Shown here one piece after another: positions 16,427 to 24,870 of a stretch of DNA of 64,000 nucleotides. Numbering within the stretch: the first letter of the stretch is position 1; each line of letters begins with the position of its first letter. The translations under genes and the position numbers were made by a program. Source of the DNA: Planctomycetia bacterium (GTDB taxonomy: Bacteria > Planctomycetota > Planctomycetia > Pirellulales > Thermoguttaceae); NCBI GenBank assembly GCA_030539295.1, contig JAUNSJ010000021.1, positions 1 through 64,000 of the forward strand, read 5' to 3'. The notes beneath the pieces are model-generated. The model had not been told where the DNA came from. It saw only the letters and a list, made by a program, of their open reading frames with translations, and did no database searches.

Positions 16427-17610
16427 GGCTCATCCTCCCTGTCCGGAGCGTCATTTCCGGTCTCGCCGGTCTGTTCCGAATCACGCGTTTCTGTCTCGTG
16501 CAAAGCGGTCTCGGATTCGGAGGTCGCAAGGGGCTCCGGCTCAATACAACGATCGTAAAAAAGCACGTTCGGGTCGGGCGCCTTGTCGGACTCTATCATG
16601 CCGGTTCCAATCAACAGATTCAGCATGTGCGAATATTCTTCCCGACTGACACGCAAACTATCGCGAGTCAGGGGACTTCGGGTCAGGTAGGCGCGTAATC
16701 TGCGAAACTCCTCGACCAAAATTCTGCGATCGAAGACAATATAATTTTCGGTAAAACAGCGCTCCAGCGTGTCTATGGCGTCTGTTTCATTACTGAGAGC
16801 GTGCTGCCACCCGAGCAGAGTTGCATCCGCGAATCGCTCACAGATCGTGCCGTGCCGTTCCGCGAATGCACGAGTACACATCAGAGCGTCTTCCGGCATA
16901 TTGCAAAAATCGGCAAAGGGAATAAAAGCCGTTTCACTGCGGTGCCGGGAGAAGTGCATGGGACCAGGTAGATGATACGAACGAATGCACAGGCCGTGCA
17001 TTGCATTCGGTTGGATAATAGCCGCATTTTTATGCGTGACGGGAAACAGTTCGCATTGGTTCCCGGCTATTTTCAGGGCCGTCTTCGCGCTAATACTGCG
17101 GGAAGCATAGTAGGCAATCCTCTTCCCGTTAAAATCGCTTAAACTTTTTATCTCGGGGTTCCAGTCTTTGCGAAACAACAGACCTTGCGTCGTCTCATGA
17201 ATCAGTGTCAGAAAGACGACGAAGCGTGAGCCGGTGGAGACGTCGCGGCAGATTTGCGGTAAATCGCCAACACAGAACTGACATTTCCCGGGATACAAGA
17301 TTCGGGCAGGATGAACGCACAACGTGTTCCAGTCAATCACGACCGGAGGCAAGCCGGCATCTTCATAGAAACCCTCTTTTTGCGCTACCAGAAAGCCGAC
17401 ATCCTGAACCGCAGGCTCCGTTCCCAACATAACGTGAATGGAAGTAAGCTCGTCGGGAACAGGAACCTCTTGCACTGCTGTCTCGTTGTGGATTTGCATC
17501 GTTGTCGGTTCGTTCGCTGCATCTTCTTCCCCCGCGAGGAGAGAGCACACCGACATCGCACAAATCAACAGGAATATATCGGCCACAACCAACAGCAATC
17601 TCCGACTCAA
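16423..17610 (-). CDS. NMT1/THI5-like periplasmic solute-binding protein
   Basis: About 395 residues. I place the start at the TTG at 17610: AGGAGG lies six bases upstream and the protein then begins MSRRLLLVVADIFLL, a clean signal peptide, whereas longer reading frames add a proline- and cysteine-rich stretch that overlaps the upstream gene. The body (residues of about 55-300) resembles SsuA/THI5-type binding proteins (FLVAQKEGFYEDAGL, DFNGKRIAYYASRS). The C-terminal 40 residues are acidic and low-complexity. No ABC permease or ATPase is nearby; the overlap with the SpoIIE gene suggests that it delivers a ligand signal to that sensor rather than feeding a transporter (inference). Confidence 0.75.
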   Translation of the reverse strand: MSRRLLLVVADIFLLICAMSVCSLLAGEEDAANEPTTMQIHNETAVQEVPVPDELTSIHVMLGTEPAVQDVGFLVAQKEGFYEDAGLPPVVIDWNTLCVHPARILYPGKCQFCVGDLPQICRDVSTGSRFVVFLTLIHETTQGLLFRKDWNPEIKSLSDFNGKRIAYYASRSISAKTALKIAGNQCELFPVTHKNAAIIQPNAMHGLCIRSYHLPGPMHFSRHRSETAFIPFADFCNMPEDALMCTRAFAERHGTICERFADATLLGWQHALSNETDAIDTLERCFTENYIVFDRRILVEEFRRLRAYLTRSPLTRDSLRVSREEYSHMLNLLIGTGMIESDKAPDPNVLFYDRCIEPEPLATSESETALHETETRDSEQTGETGNDAPDREDEP

Positions 17611-17611
17611 A

Positions 17612-18781
17612 TCAGGCCTCCTCTCCCTGGTTCTCTGACAGCTCCCCGGACCCGGAAAGGGCCGTGGGCACAGGGGGCACGGACGATTCAGCCACGTGCG
17701 TGTGCATTGCCCCAAGCGTCATTTTTCTCGCATAGGCCAGTTCTACGAAATGCGCTATGTTACGCATGACAAACTCTCGCGACTGCGACAGTACTTGCTG
17801 CGGCTCACGATAGTTCATTCCAATCAGACCGAAAGCCCGGTCCCGATAGAATAGAGGCAAAAGGACCACAAAGCCAACGGAATTCTCACGGTGCCATTCC
17901 TTGAAAGTCGTCTCGACTGTTATGTCATCCTGATTCACGGAAACCAACTTCTGCTCCGTAATCAGTTCATCCCAGAATCGCGTTCCCTTGTGTAAAGCGA
18001 TCCGATCGATATCCTTGGGCAGTGGCGAGGACCCCTTACAAGACCAGTTGCTGTCAATCAGAGCGAAGTTCGGGTCGGCCGGATTGTCATAAAAGGCAAT
18101 ATAGACATGAACGGCATTCTCCGCTTCGCCAAAGCGGGCCAGTATGTAGTCGACTGACTTGCGCCAATCGAGACCCTTGGTGACCTCGGCCAGGCAGTCG
18201 GAAAGCAACTCGTACTTTGAGATAAGCATCTGCTGATTCTCGATAATGGCGGCGTTCTGCTGGCGCAGTTTCCATTCGTCGGTCAGATTAATACAGGCGT
18301 CAACGATATACGAATTGCCATCCCGGGTCTTGACATACAACTTATTTGTCCGATAGTAGATGTTCTTCCCGGTTGCGGTTGGACAAAGAGCGTCCTGCCG
18401 CACGCAGCCGCGACGTATCGCCTCTTCGTCCAATCGTTTAATGAAAGGCCCCAGTCCGGGCCAAGGCTCAATCTCGTCGTCCGACTTGCCGATAATCTCA
18501 CTTTCCGTAATGCCTGTATGGCGCTCCAATTCCTTGTTCCACAATATGTGTCGGCACCCATTTTCCACATCTTTAACCAGAATGCAAATGGGAACACAGT
18601 CGAGAATCATCTGGAAAATCTCATCCCGGGCCTGCATGGAGAGCAGCGCCTCGGGCACATTCTCATTCCCCTTCTGATTGCATCGCTTGAGCTGGTAGCG
18701 TAAACGAATAAGCACACAACTCAAGGCCACAACCAAGGCGAACAAAAAACAAGTCAACAAAATTAACGGCGTCGGAACCAT
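17612..18781 (-). CDS. Membrane-anchored PAS-GAF sensor protein without output domain
   Basis: 389 residues: one N-terminal membrane helix (about 5-25), a PAS domain (about 50-165; ILDCVPICILVKD, NKELERHTGITESEIIGKS) and a GAF domain (about 205-350; FVVLLPLFYRDRAFGLIGMNYRE). No kinase, cyclase or DNA-binding domain follows, so it probably acts by contact with a partner, most likely the SpoIIE phosphatase encoded in the same operon. It begins 20 bases after the FG-GAP gene, and the next gene starts one base after its stop, so the five signalling genes form one transcription unit, possibly extended upstream to the esterase gene. Confidence 0.8.
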   Translation of the reverse strand: MVPTPLILLTCFLFALVVALSCVLIRLRYQLKRCNQKGNENVPEALLSMQARDEIFQMILDCVPICILVKDVENGCRHILWNKELERHTGITESEIIGKSDDEIEPWPGLGPFIKRLDEEAIRRGCVRQDALCPTATGKNIYYRTNKLYVKTRDGNSYIVDACINLTDEWKLRQQNAAIIENQQMLISKYELLSDCLAEVTKGLDWRKSVDYILARFGEAENAVHVYIAFYDNPADPNFALIDSNWSCKGSSPLPKDIDRIALHKGTRFWDELITEQKLVSVNQDDITVETTFKEWHRENSVGFVVLLPLFYRDRAFGLIGMNYREPQQVLSQSREFVMRNIAHFVELAYARKMTLGAMHTHVAESSVPPVPTALSGSGELSENQGEEA

Positions 18782-18802
18782 AAAACGCTATTGCCTTTCC
18801 TG

Positions 18803-20005
18803 CTATTTTTCACTTACGAAAACGACAGTACCACGCTTGTTGACGACCAAAATATCCGGGACTGTGTCGCCGTTAATGTCGTCTACGGTAACCTGGGTTC
18901 CCACTCCCGAATTCTCGTCAATAATATGAGGAACGAACGTAACGGTACCGTCTTCTTGAACTGTGTTCTCCCACCACATGAGAATCGCCGGGTCGTTCGT
19001 GGCTATATCGCCTCCAGAACCGTGTGCCCACCATCGCTTGCCGGTAACGAAGTCCATGCGTCCGTCCCCATTGACGTCCGCCGGCTCCATGGCATGCAGT
19101 TGACTCACTTTCGGGAAGAAATCATCGGCCGGGTCCGACGGAATAAGAACGTTTTCAACGAAACGAATTGCCCCGTCCTCGCCCCGTTCCTGCTTGTACC
19201 AGACCAAGCCGTATAAATGGCAGTGCTTCGCCGTAACTACGTCGGCAAGACCATCGCCATCGACGTCAAAGACAAGAATGTCGGACGCCGCTTCCGCAAA
19301 CGGAAACGCATGGAAAAGCCAGGTTCCCTCTGACGTTTCCGGCTGCTCCCACCAACCGTCTTTTTCCAAAATGTCCGTACGTCCGTCACCATTTATATCG
19401 CCAAGACCGTCTCCGTGATAATACCGCTGATACTTATCATCTTTCTGAGAAACGGCGGTAAACTTCCAAGGCTCATACGGGTTTTGGGTATCATAAGCTA
19501 TATAGCCCAGATAGCCGATACGGTTGAAGACCAGTTCCGGCTGCCCGTCGCCGTTCACGTCTCCCCAACGTTGCGACTCGTTACCCAGTTCAATAGTCGT
19601 CTCGTAGGCTGGCCACATTTCGTCTTTTCCCTGCGGGTTCGCATACCAGTAGCCGGTCACACCCGGGTGCGGGCAGATAATAATATCGGTCCAACCATCC
19701 GCGTTAAAGTCACCTGTATAGATCACAAAGGAGTTGGAATATCCTTCCGGATTGAAATCTTCGCCTTCATAAATCTGATGCGAAATTTTAAAATCCGGCC
19801 CTTCATACCAGAAGTGGCCCGCAACGATATCCATTGTGCCATCGCGGTTAAAATCGCCAAAAGCGCCTCCTTCACTGTGGAACTTGTCACATACGTCAAT
19901 GCGCTGCCAGCGCGGACTGTTCTCTTCAGCGGCGTACAATGAAAATGCACACAGACAGAGTGCTGCCAGAGTTACCAGGGAGGTTACACTTTTCATTCTT
20001 GTCAT
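18803..20005 (-). CDS. Secreted FG-GAP/VCBS beta-propeller protein
   Basis: 400 residues with a signal peptide (LVTLAALCLCAFSLYAA). Seven calcium-binding-like repeats are visible: DFNRDGTMD, DFNADGWTD, DVNGDGQPE, DINGDGRTD, DVDGDGLAD, DVNGDGRMD and DINGDTVPD, enough for a seven-bladed integrin-type propeller. Such proteins bind ligands or other proteins at the cell surface. The ATG at 20005 or the one at 19996 could be used. It lies between the sialate O-acetylesterase gene upstream and the signalling operon downstream, all on the minus strand. Confidence 0.8.
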   Translation of the reverse strand: MTRMKSVTSLVTLAALCLCAFSLYAAEENSPRWQRIDVCDKFHSEGGAFGDFNRDGTMDIVAGHFWYEGPDFKISHQIYEGEDFNPEGYSNSFVIYTGDFNADGWTDIIICPHPGVTGYWYANPQGKDEMWPAYETTIELGNESQRWGDVNGDGQPELVFNRIGYLGYIAYDTQNPYEPWKFTAVSQKDDKYQRYYHGDGLGDINGDGRTDILEKDGWWEQPETSEGTWLFHAFPFAEAASDILVFDVDGDGLADVVTAKHCHLYGLVWYKQERGEDGAIRFVENVLIPSDPADDFFPKVSQLHAMEPADVNGDGRMDFVTGKRWWAHGSGGDIATNDPAILMWWENTVQEDGTVTFVPHIIDENSGVGTQVTVDDINGDTVPDILVVNKRGTVVFVSEK

Positions 20006-20155
20006 CTTTCTTCTTTCTAAAATTGTTTAGGGGGGTTATTGGGGGTGAGGACATGGTCGTGCAGGCCTTAATCCTCTCTTGGATTTCTATCTTCCGTTTT
20101 GTTTGTCCGGTTTGTGGCAATGGCGGCGGAAGTGGAGCGCTAAGCGTGACATAAC

Positions 20156-21607
20156 TTATCGCTCATTGATACGGGGCCAGCGGTCCGAACGAAAGGGAAC
20201 CGCCGGCAGTCCGGCACTATTGTACAAATTACCACCTGGATTATCGGACCAGTTGTAGCGAACAGCGACAGGACATTCTACTTCAGGAGCAGAGAGAACG
20301 ATTGTGTTCGAACTGGCCAGGGAAGCCTTGGCCCAATAAAAACGGCGGTCGGCTCCAGCGAGCGCAAACCCGGAAAGTTCGCACGTTTCGTCAGCGGATT
20401 GGACTTTCAGGCCGTCGGCAACCTCGTCGAACGTAACGGTCACCTCGCTGTCACGGACGGCAAGTGAATGGAAACGAGGGCCCGAGGCCACAACGTCTCG
20501 CCCGTATTCCTCTGCCAGAGCCAGCAGGGCCAGACGTCGACCCACCTCTTGCTTGTTCTTCGGATGAATATCGTTCGCTTCCCCTATATCGATACTGACC
20601 GCTTGTCCAGTCCGGCGCAAGGCGAGCGTACGGTCTTGGGCCTCGCGGAGTTCTGCCCAGTCACTTTCACCAGGCGTTTCCGCGCGGGCCTTGAAATTCG
20701 CCAATTGCACGAAGTAGAATGGGAAATCGCCCTGCCCCCACGCTTCCCGCCAGTTTTGTATCAAGACAGGGAACATTTTTTCATATTCGCTGGCGTGACT
20801 GGCGTCGGCCTCTCCCTGATACCAGATCACTCCGCGAATGGCAAGCGGCATTAACGGATGTAACATGCCATTATATAAATGACATGCCTTCTGTTGCGGC
20901 GGGACCTTCTCGTCCTTGGCCTGTTCCAGGACAGGGCGAAATTCGGCATAGGATTTTAACGCAGACTCACTGACCCACGCGGCACACGAGGCACCCCCCC
21001 AACTCGTGTGAATCAGGCCGATGGGGACCTTTAACTCTTTGTGCAACTCGCGTCCGAAATAATAGGCCGTTGCGCTAAAAGAAGCAATTGTTGACGGCGT
21101 AACAGGAGTCCAGGCCGTCATGGACGCGTCCGACTCCTCTCGCAATTTACTCACGTTTGCGACCGTGGCAATTCGCATCTCAGGAAAAACAGCCGCTGCT
21201 ATTTCCTCTTCCGCATGGGCCGCATCTTTTACTCTCATCGTCATATTTGACTGCCCGGAACAGACCCAGACATCGCCCAAGAGCAGGTCCGTGAGCGTTA
21301 TGGTGTTCGTTCCGCGAACGACCAGCGATAAATTGTCGCCCGTTGCCAGCGGAGCAAACCGCACCAGCCAGTGACCGTCGGCCTCTGCGGTCGTCTTGAG
21401 TTCCTGTCCCGCAAGCTCGACGGTCACGGCCTCGCCCGCGTCCGCCCAACCCCAAACGGGTACCGGGCAATCCCTTTGCACGACCATTCCGTTTCTAAAT
21501 ACTGACGATAAACGGACTTCCGCCTTAATGGGGTTAGGGAGCCCCAGGCAGAAAAACAAGCACAAGAACAGGCCTGCGGTTCCAAGATTAAAGATTCGAT
21601 TTTTCAT
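20156..21607 (-). CDS. Sialate O-acetylesterase (SGNH/SASA family)
   Basis: 483 residues with a signal peptide. The SGNH hydrolase blocks are clear: GDVWVCSGQSNMTM (catalytic Ser), IGLIHTSWGGASC (Gly), VIWYQGEADA (the Asn/Gln block) and DIHPKNKQEVGRRLA (Asp and His). It should remove O-acetyl groups from sialic acids or from plant or host polysaccharides so that sialidases can act, which fits the sialidase-like genes at 11596 and 51091. It is preceded by a textbook promoter at 21700-21728 and followed by the FG-GAP gene after 150 bases. Confidence 0.88.
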   Translation of the reverse strand: MKNRIFNLGTAGLFLCLFFCLGLPNPIKAEVRLSSVFRNGMVVQRDCPVPVWGWADAGEAVTVELAGQELKTTAEADGHWLVRFAPLATGDNLSLVVRGTNTITLTDLLLGDVWVCSGQSNMTMRVKDAAHAEEEIAAAVFPEMRIATVANVSKLREESDASMTAWTPVTPSTIASFSATAYYFGRELHKELKVPIGLIHTSWGGASCAAWVSESALKSYAEFRPVLEQAKDEKVPPQQKACHLYNGMLHPLMPLAIRGVIWYQGEADASHASEYEKMFPVLIQNWREAWGQGDFPFYFVQLANFKARAETPGESDWAELREAQDRTLALRRTGQAVSIDIGEANDIHPKNKQEVGRRLALLALAEEYGRDVVASGPRFHSLAVRDSEVTVTFDEVADGLKVQSADETCELSGFALAGADRRFYWAKASLASSNTIVLSAPEVECPVAVRYNWSDNPGGNLYNSAGLPAVPFRSDRWPRINER

Positions 21608-21699
21608 ATATTACCCTTGTCGGCACGGTTCGTTTAGCCTTCCTGGTAAAAATGCACAGTCCAGCCGCTAAAAAACTTACGCACTTCACCCCAAATTTC

Positions 21700-21728
21700 A
21701 TTATAACACGGGAAGGAACAGTTTTCAA
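21700..21728 (-). promoter_or_regulatory. Sigma70 promoter for the sialate O-acetylesterase gene
   Basis: Minus strand TTGAAA, 17 bases, TATAAT; transcript start near 21693. The remainder of the 21608-22000 gap shows no gene. Confidence 0.75.
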
Positions 21729-22000
21729 GAGGAAAATCCTCCTTCTTTTCAAAAAATCAAGAAAAGATTGCCCGAAGTATGGACTTCTGAGTGCGTGCCC
21801 TATTTTCTTGCGAAGGCAGGTCATTTATCCGGGGCACGCGATGAAAGACGAGTATTCGTAGTCCCGGTTCTTCCTCGCCTTGAAAGGGCAGCATATACAG
21901 CGGCGCTGCGTTTGTCGTGGCCCTGTGCTGGCCTTACAGAGCGTGGTTTTATGTGGAGATCGTTGACCCGGGGAACGATGCCCCACCTGCCGCAATTCCG

Positions 22001-22873
22001 CTACTGCACTCGCACGACCAAATCGCCTAGCGCCGTTCCGGAAAAGTGGGAAATAAACGGGCATTTCGCCTTGAAAAGATAGACAATCCGACGCGGCTGC
22101 CAAACCGTCGTATTCTCAACCAGTGTTTCGTAATTCGCCAGCCCTTTCGACAAAACCAGATCGGAGTTTTGAAATTTGTCCAGGAACTCATCAGTACACT
22201 GGTCCAACATGGTGCCCAGGCCATCGTTCCCGTTGTCAATAACAGGCACAAGTCGGTCCAAGCCCGCAGCGGCCGCGTCCTCTCGCAAAGCATCGTTCAA
22301 GACCGGCTTGCCGCGCACTGCCAAGGTAATCTTTTTACTGTAGGGCGACCGAACTAAAAGCTCAATCAGAAGTCGGTCGCAGATAATCTCGCCTGCGTTG
22401 TCGCACAGGTAGAGAATCGTGGACGCCTGGTCAATTAAGCGATGGAATCGGGAAAAATCGCCGTTGATCGGACGCGTTCGCGCATCCTCAAAAGCGGCGT
22501 CAATCTGCTGCTGGTTCGGTTTGCCCAGGGCATAGTCGATCGTATTGCCCGCTATGGCAAGCCGAACCGCCATCTCCAGCGGGTCAGCCGCTTCTGCCAC
22601 CTGACGTTCCAGCCGGTCATACATTTTCAGGACAGCAGCGTTTGTGGCACGTTTCCCCTCAATGTAGGGGTCCGGATTCTGCGTCGTCTCCCGTATAATG
22701 CGATGGATTTTCTGACCAATAAGCGGAGGTGGAATGTGCACATCATTCTCCAGAATAAGGGCCATAACGTTGCGAACCACCTGATTATGAATAGCGATAT
22801 CGTTCGAGGCGCAGCGAGCGGCCTCCAGCGACTGACGAACGAGACAGACCAGGCAATCGGGTGAAGTTGGCAT
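22001..22873 (-). CDS. DUF89/ARMT1-like metal-dependent phosphatase
   Basis: About 290 residues. The N-terminal CLVCLVRQSLEAAR pattern and the CDNAGEIICDRLLIELL segment (metal-binding Asp-Asn and Asp) identify the DUF89 family, damage-control phosphatases that act on sugar phosphates or phosphate metabolites. The start at 22873 is chosen because it gives the conserved MPTSPDCLVC beginning; the longer frame overlaps the flavodiiron gene. It lies 12 bases after that gene and is the last member of the ior operon, so a housekeeping or detoxification role in fermentative metabolism is possible. Confidence 0.78.
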   Translation of the reverse strand: MPTSPDCLVCLVRQSLEAARCASNDIAIHNQVVRNVMALILENDVHIPPPLIGQKIHRIIRETTQNPDPYIEGKRATNAAVLKMYDRLERQVAEAADPLEMAVRLAIAGNTIDYALGKPNQQQIDAAFEDARTRPINGDFSRFHRLIDQASTILYLCDNAGEIICDRLLIELLVRSPYSKKITLAVRGKPVLNDALREDAAAAGLDRLVPVIDNGNDGLGTMLDQCTDEFLDKFQNSDLVLSKGLANYETLVENTTVWQPRRIVYLFKAKCPFISHFSGTALGDLVVRVQ

Positions 22874-22884
22874 GAGAAACCGTC

Positions 22885-24078
22885 TTACTTTCCTGCCGCA
22901 AGTCGGGCACGTTCGGCCAGCAGAGCACCGGTCTGATGGCACAGGTTGAGAACTTCCGGAGTGGGTCGAAACTTCGCTTTGACCGGTTCGGCGAGCACAT
23001 GATATTTGACCGCGTCGAACCACTGCGCTACGGCTTCGGTGCCACCAGGCCCCCAACCTGCGCTACCAAAGGCAACCGCGTCTTTCGCTCGAAATTTCAA
23101 ACCTTTTATATAGGTCAGTACAGCGGCCATTTGCGGCATCATTTCTGCGTTCAGCGTCGCACTGCCAATCGCAACTACAGGTGTATCCAGAAGTTCTGTA
23201 GCGATTCGGGTTAAAGTCGTCTTACGCACATGCATAAGCTGAACGTCTGTCGTGTCAGAAACACTCATCGCGCCGCGGAGCATTTCTTCCGCCATACGCT
23301 CTGTACTTTGCCACATGGAATCGTAGAGTATCAGGACTTTTTCCTTGTAAGTCTGACTCGCCCACTCGGAATATTTCGCGATAATTTCTCCCAAATTCTT
23401 ACGCCAAATCAGACCGTGACTCGGGGCTATCATACGAATATCAAGCTGGGAAGCCGCATCAAGCGTCTTAAGAACCTGACGGCTATACGGAACAACAATA
23501 TTGGCGTAATACGATTTCGCTTCCTGGAGCAAAAGCGACAAATCCCACTGGTCATCGAACCGGACACGGGTCGCCAGGTGCTGGCCAAAAGCGTCGTTCG
23601 AGAAGAGAATTTTTTCCTCCGGCATGTAGGAAACCATCGATTCCGGCCAGTGCACCATGGGGATATTGACAAAGGCCAGGGAACGGTGCCCGAGCGAAAC
23701 GGGCGTGTCCGGCGTAACAATTTGGATACGCCAGGAACTCGTGTCGAAATGCTGACGGAGCGTGTCGGCACATTTCGCGTTGCACAAAAGAGTCGCATTC
23801 TTAAGTGCCGCCATGACCTCGGGCAGTGCCCCGGAATGGTCAAGCTCCGAGTGATTGCACACCACATAGTCGACCTTGTCCAAGTCGAGCCGCTCGGCGA
23901 CGTTACGCAGTAGATTACCGGCAAAAGGGGCTTTAACCGTGTCGATCAAAGCCGTTTTCTCGTCGCGTATCAGGTACGCATTGTACGTCGCGCCGCGGGC
24001 CGTGTCGTAACTGTGAAAATCTCGAACGTTCCAGTCCACATAGCCGACCCAGTCTATATTTTCAGCAAGCTGATTCAT
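22885..24078 (-). CDS. Flavodiiron protein (A-type flavoprotein)
   Basis: 397 residues. The N-terminal metallo-beta-lactamase-like domain keeps the diiron ligands in HSELDH (His-x-Glu-x-Asp-His), with later HWPESM and SHGLIWR; the C-terminal part is a flavodoxin domain (LILYDSMWQSTERMAEEM, GSAGWGPGG). It reduces O2 or NO to water or N2O in the cytosol of anaerobes. No rubredoxin is fused or adjacent. The ATG at 24078 matches the family N-terminus; extra upstream codons overlap iorB. Its position behind iorAB suggests joint expression in anaerobic metabolism and oxygen protection. Confidence 0.92.
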   Translation of the reverse strand: MNQLAENIDWVGYVDWNVRDFHSYDTARGATYNAYLIRDEKTALIDTVKAPFAGNLLRNVAERLDLDKVDYVVCNHSELDHSGALPEVMAALKNATLLCNAKCADTLRQHFDTSSWRIQIVTPDTPVSLGHRSLAFVNIPMVHWPESMVSYMPEEKILFSNDAFGQHLATRVRFDDQWDLSLLLQEAKSYYANIVVPYSRQVLKTLDAASQLDIRMIAPSHGLIWRKNLGEIIAKYSEWASQTYKEKVLILYDSMWQSTERMAEEMLRGAMSVSDTTDVQLMHVRKTTLTRIATELLDTPVVAIGSATLNAEMMPQMAAVLTYIKGLKFRAKDAVAFGSAGWGPGGTEAVAQWFDAVKYHVLAEPVKAKFRPTPEVLNLCHQTGALLAERARLAAGK

Positions 24079-24155
24079 TGTCTTTTCCGTATCTTTCCCG
24101 CAAGTTCCGAACGCTTTTGAACATTCCTCACGCCTTGACCCTGAAGTCAGGACCG

Positions 24156-24752
24156 TCAGGTCAACTGTCGCCCGATAAAAAAGGCTCTGCGATTCACTTC
24201 GACGAATTTCGGTTTGACGCAACGATGGATCGCTGTTTCCCACGCTTCGGTATCGAATGGCAGACGATTCGACAGGGCGCCCAATAGTATGGTGTTGGCC
24301 GCCTTCGTATTGCCAAGCTCTTCCGCTTTCTCAATAGCGGAAACGTAAATCAAGCGGGGAAACCACTTACGCATCTTCTGCTGGTTAAGGTCCGGATACG
24401 GCGTCTGACCGCTGGAAGCTGTAATGGGTACGATTTTCTGGTCCGATATGACGGCCAGTCCATCGGGCGCCAGATAGTCAATATAGCGCAGTCCTTCCAT
24501 GCGTTCCAGCGAAACGAGAACGGTTGCCGTTCTCAAGGGAACCAGCGGACTGTACACTTTTTCACCAAATCGAATTTGGGCGACCACCGAGCCGCCCCGC
24601 TGTGCCATGCCATGTATTTCGTTCGTTTTTACATCAAAGCCAGACGCCAACGCCGTTTGCGCTATGATTGTACTGGCCAGGAGAATCCCCTGACCACCCA
24701 CGCCCACGAGGACGACACTCTTCGTTTCCGCTGACTGTTTGTCGTTTATCAT
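24156..24752 (-). CDS. iorB: Indolepyruvate:ferredoxin oxidoreductase beta subunit
   Basis: 198 residues, the gamma-domain subunit of the two-subunit 2-oxoacid:ferredoxin oxidoreductase. The start VVLVGVGGQGILLASTII and the block VKTNEIHGMAQRGGSV are diagnostic. With iorA it oxidatively decarboxylates arylpyruvates from aromatic amino acid transamination to aryl-acyl-CoA, reducing ferredoxin. It follows iorA after 118 bases containing a perfect 11-base inverted repeat (24835-24863). Confidence 0.93.
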   Translation of the reverse strand: MINDKQSAETKSVVLVGVGGQGILLASTIIAQTALASGFDVKTNEIHGMAQRGGSVVAQIRFGEKVYSPLVPLRTATVLVSLERMEGLRYIDYLAPDGLAVISDQKIVPITASSGQTPYPDLNQQKMRKWFPRLIYVSAIEKAEELGNTKAANTILLGALSNRLPFDTEAWETAIHRCVKPKFVEVNRRAFFIGRQLT

Positions 24753-24834
24753 TATCTATTTCTCCCGTCCGTAAAGACGTTTTCCTTTACTCACGACGAT
24801 TCCTGTTATTCTTTATGCTACTATTTACGACGCG

Positions 24835-24863
24835 TCCTTAAGGGGTTGAACGCCCCTTAAGGA
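24835..24863 (-). terminator. Perfect inverted repeat between iorA and iorB
   Basis: TCCTTAAGGGG and CCCCTTAAGGA (11 pairs, seven-base loop) begin eight bases after the iorA stop. There is no U tract, so it more likely stabilises the iorA message or tunes the subunit ratio than ends transcription. Confidence 0.5.
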
Positions 24864-24870
24864 CAATGCG

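Noticed and set aside
16423-17610. Complete ABC importer for thiamine precursor or sulfonate
   Set aside because: No permease or ATPase gene lies nearby, so only the binding protein is supported.
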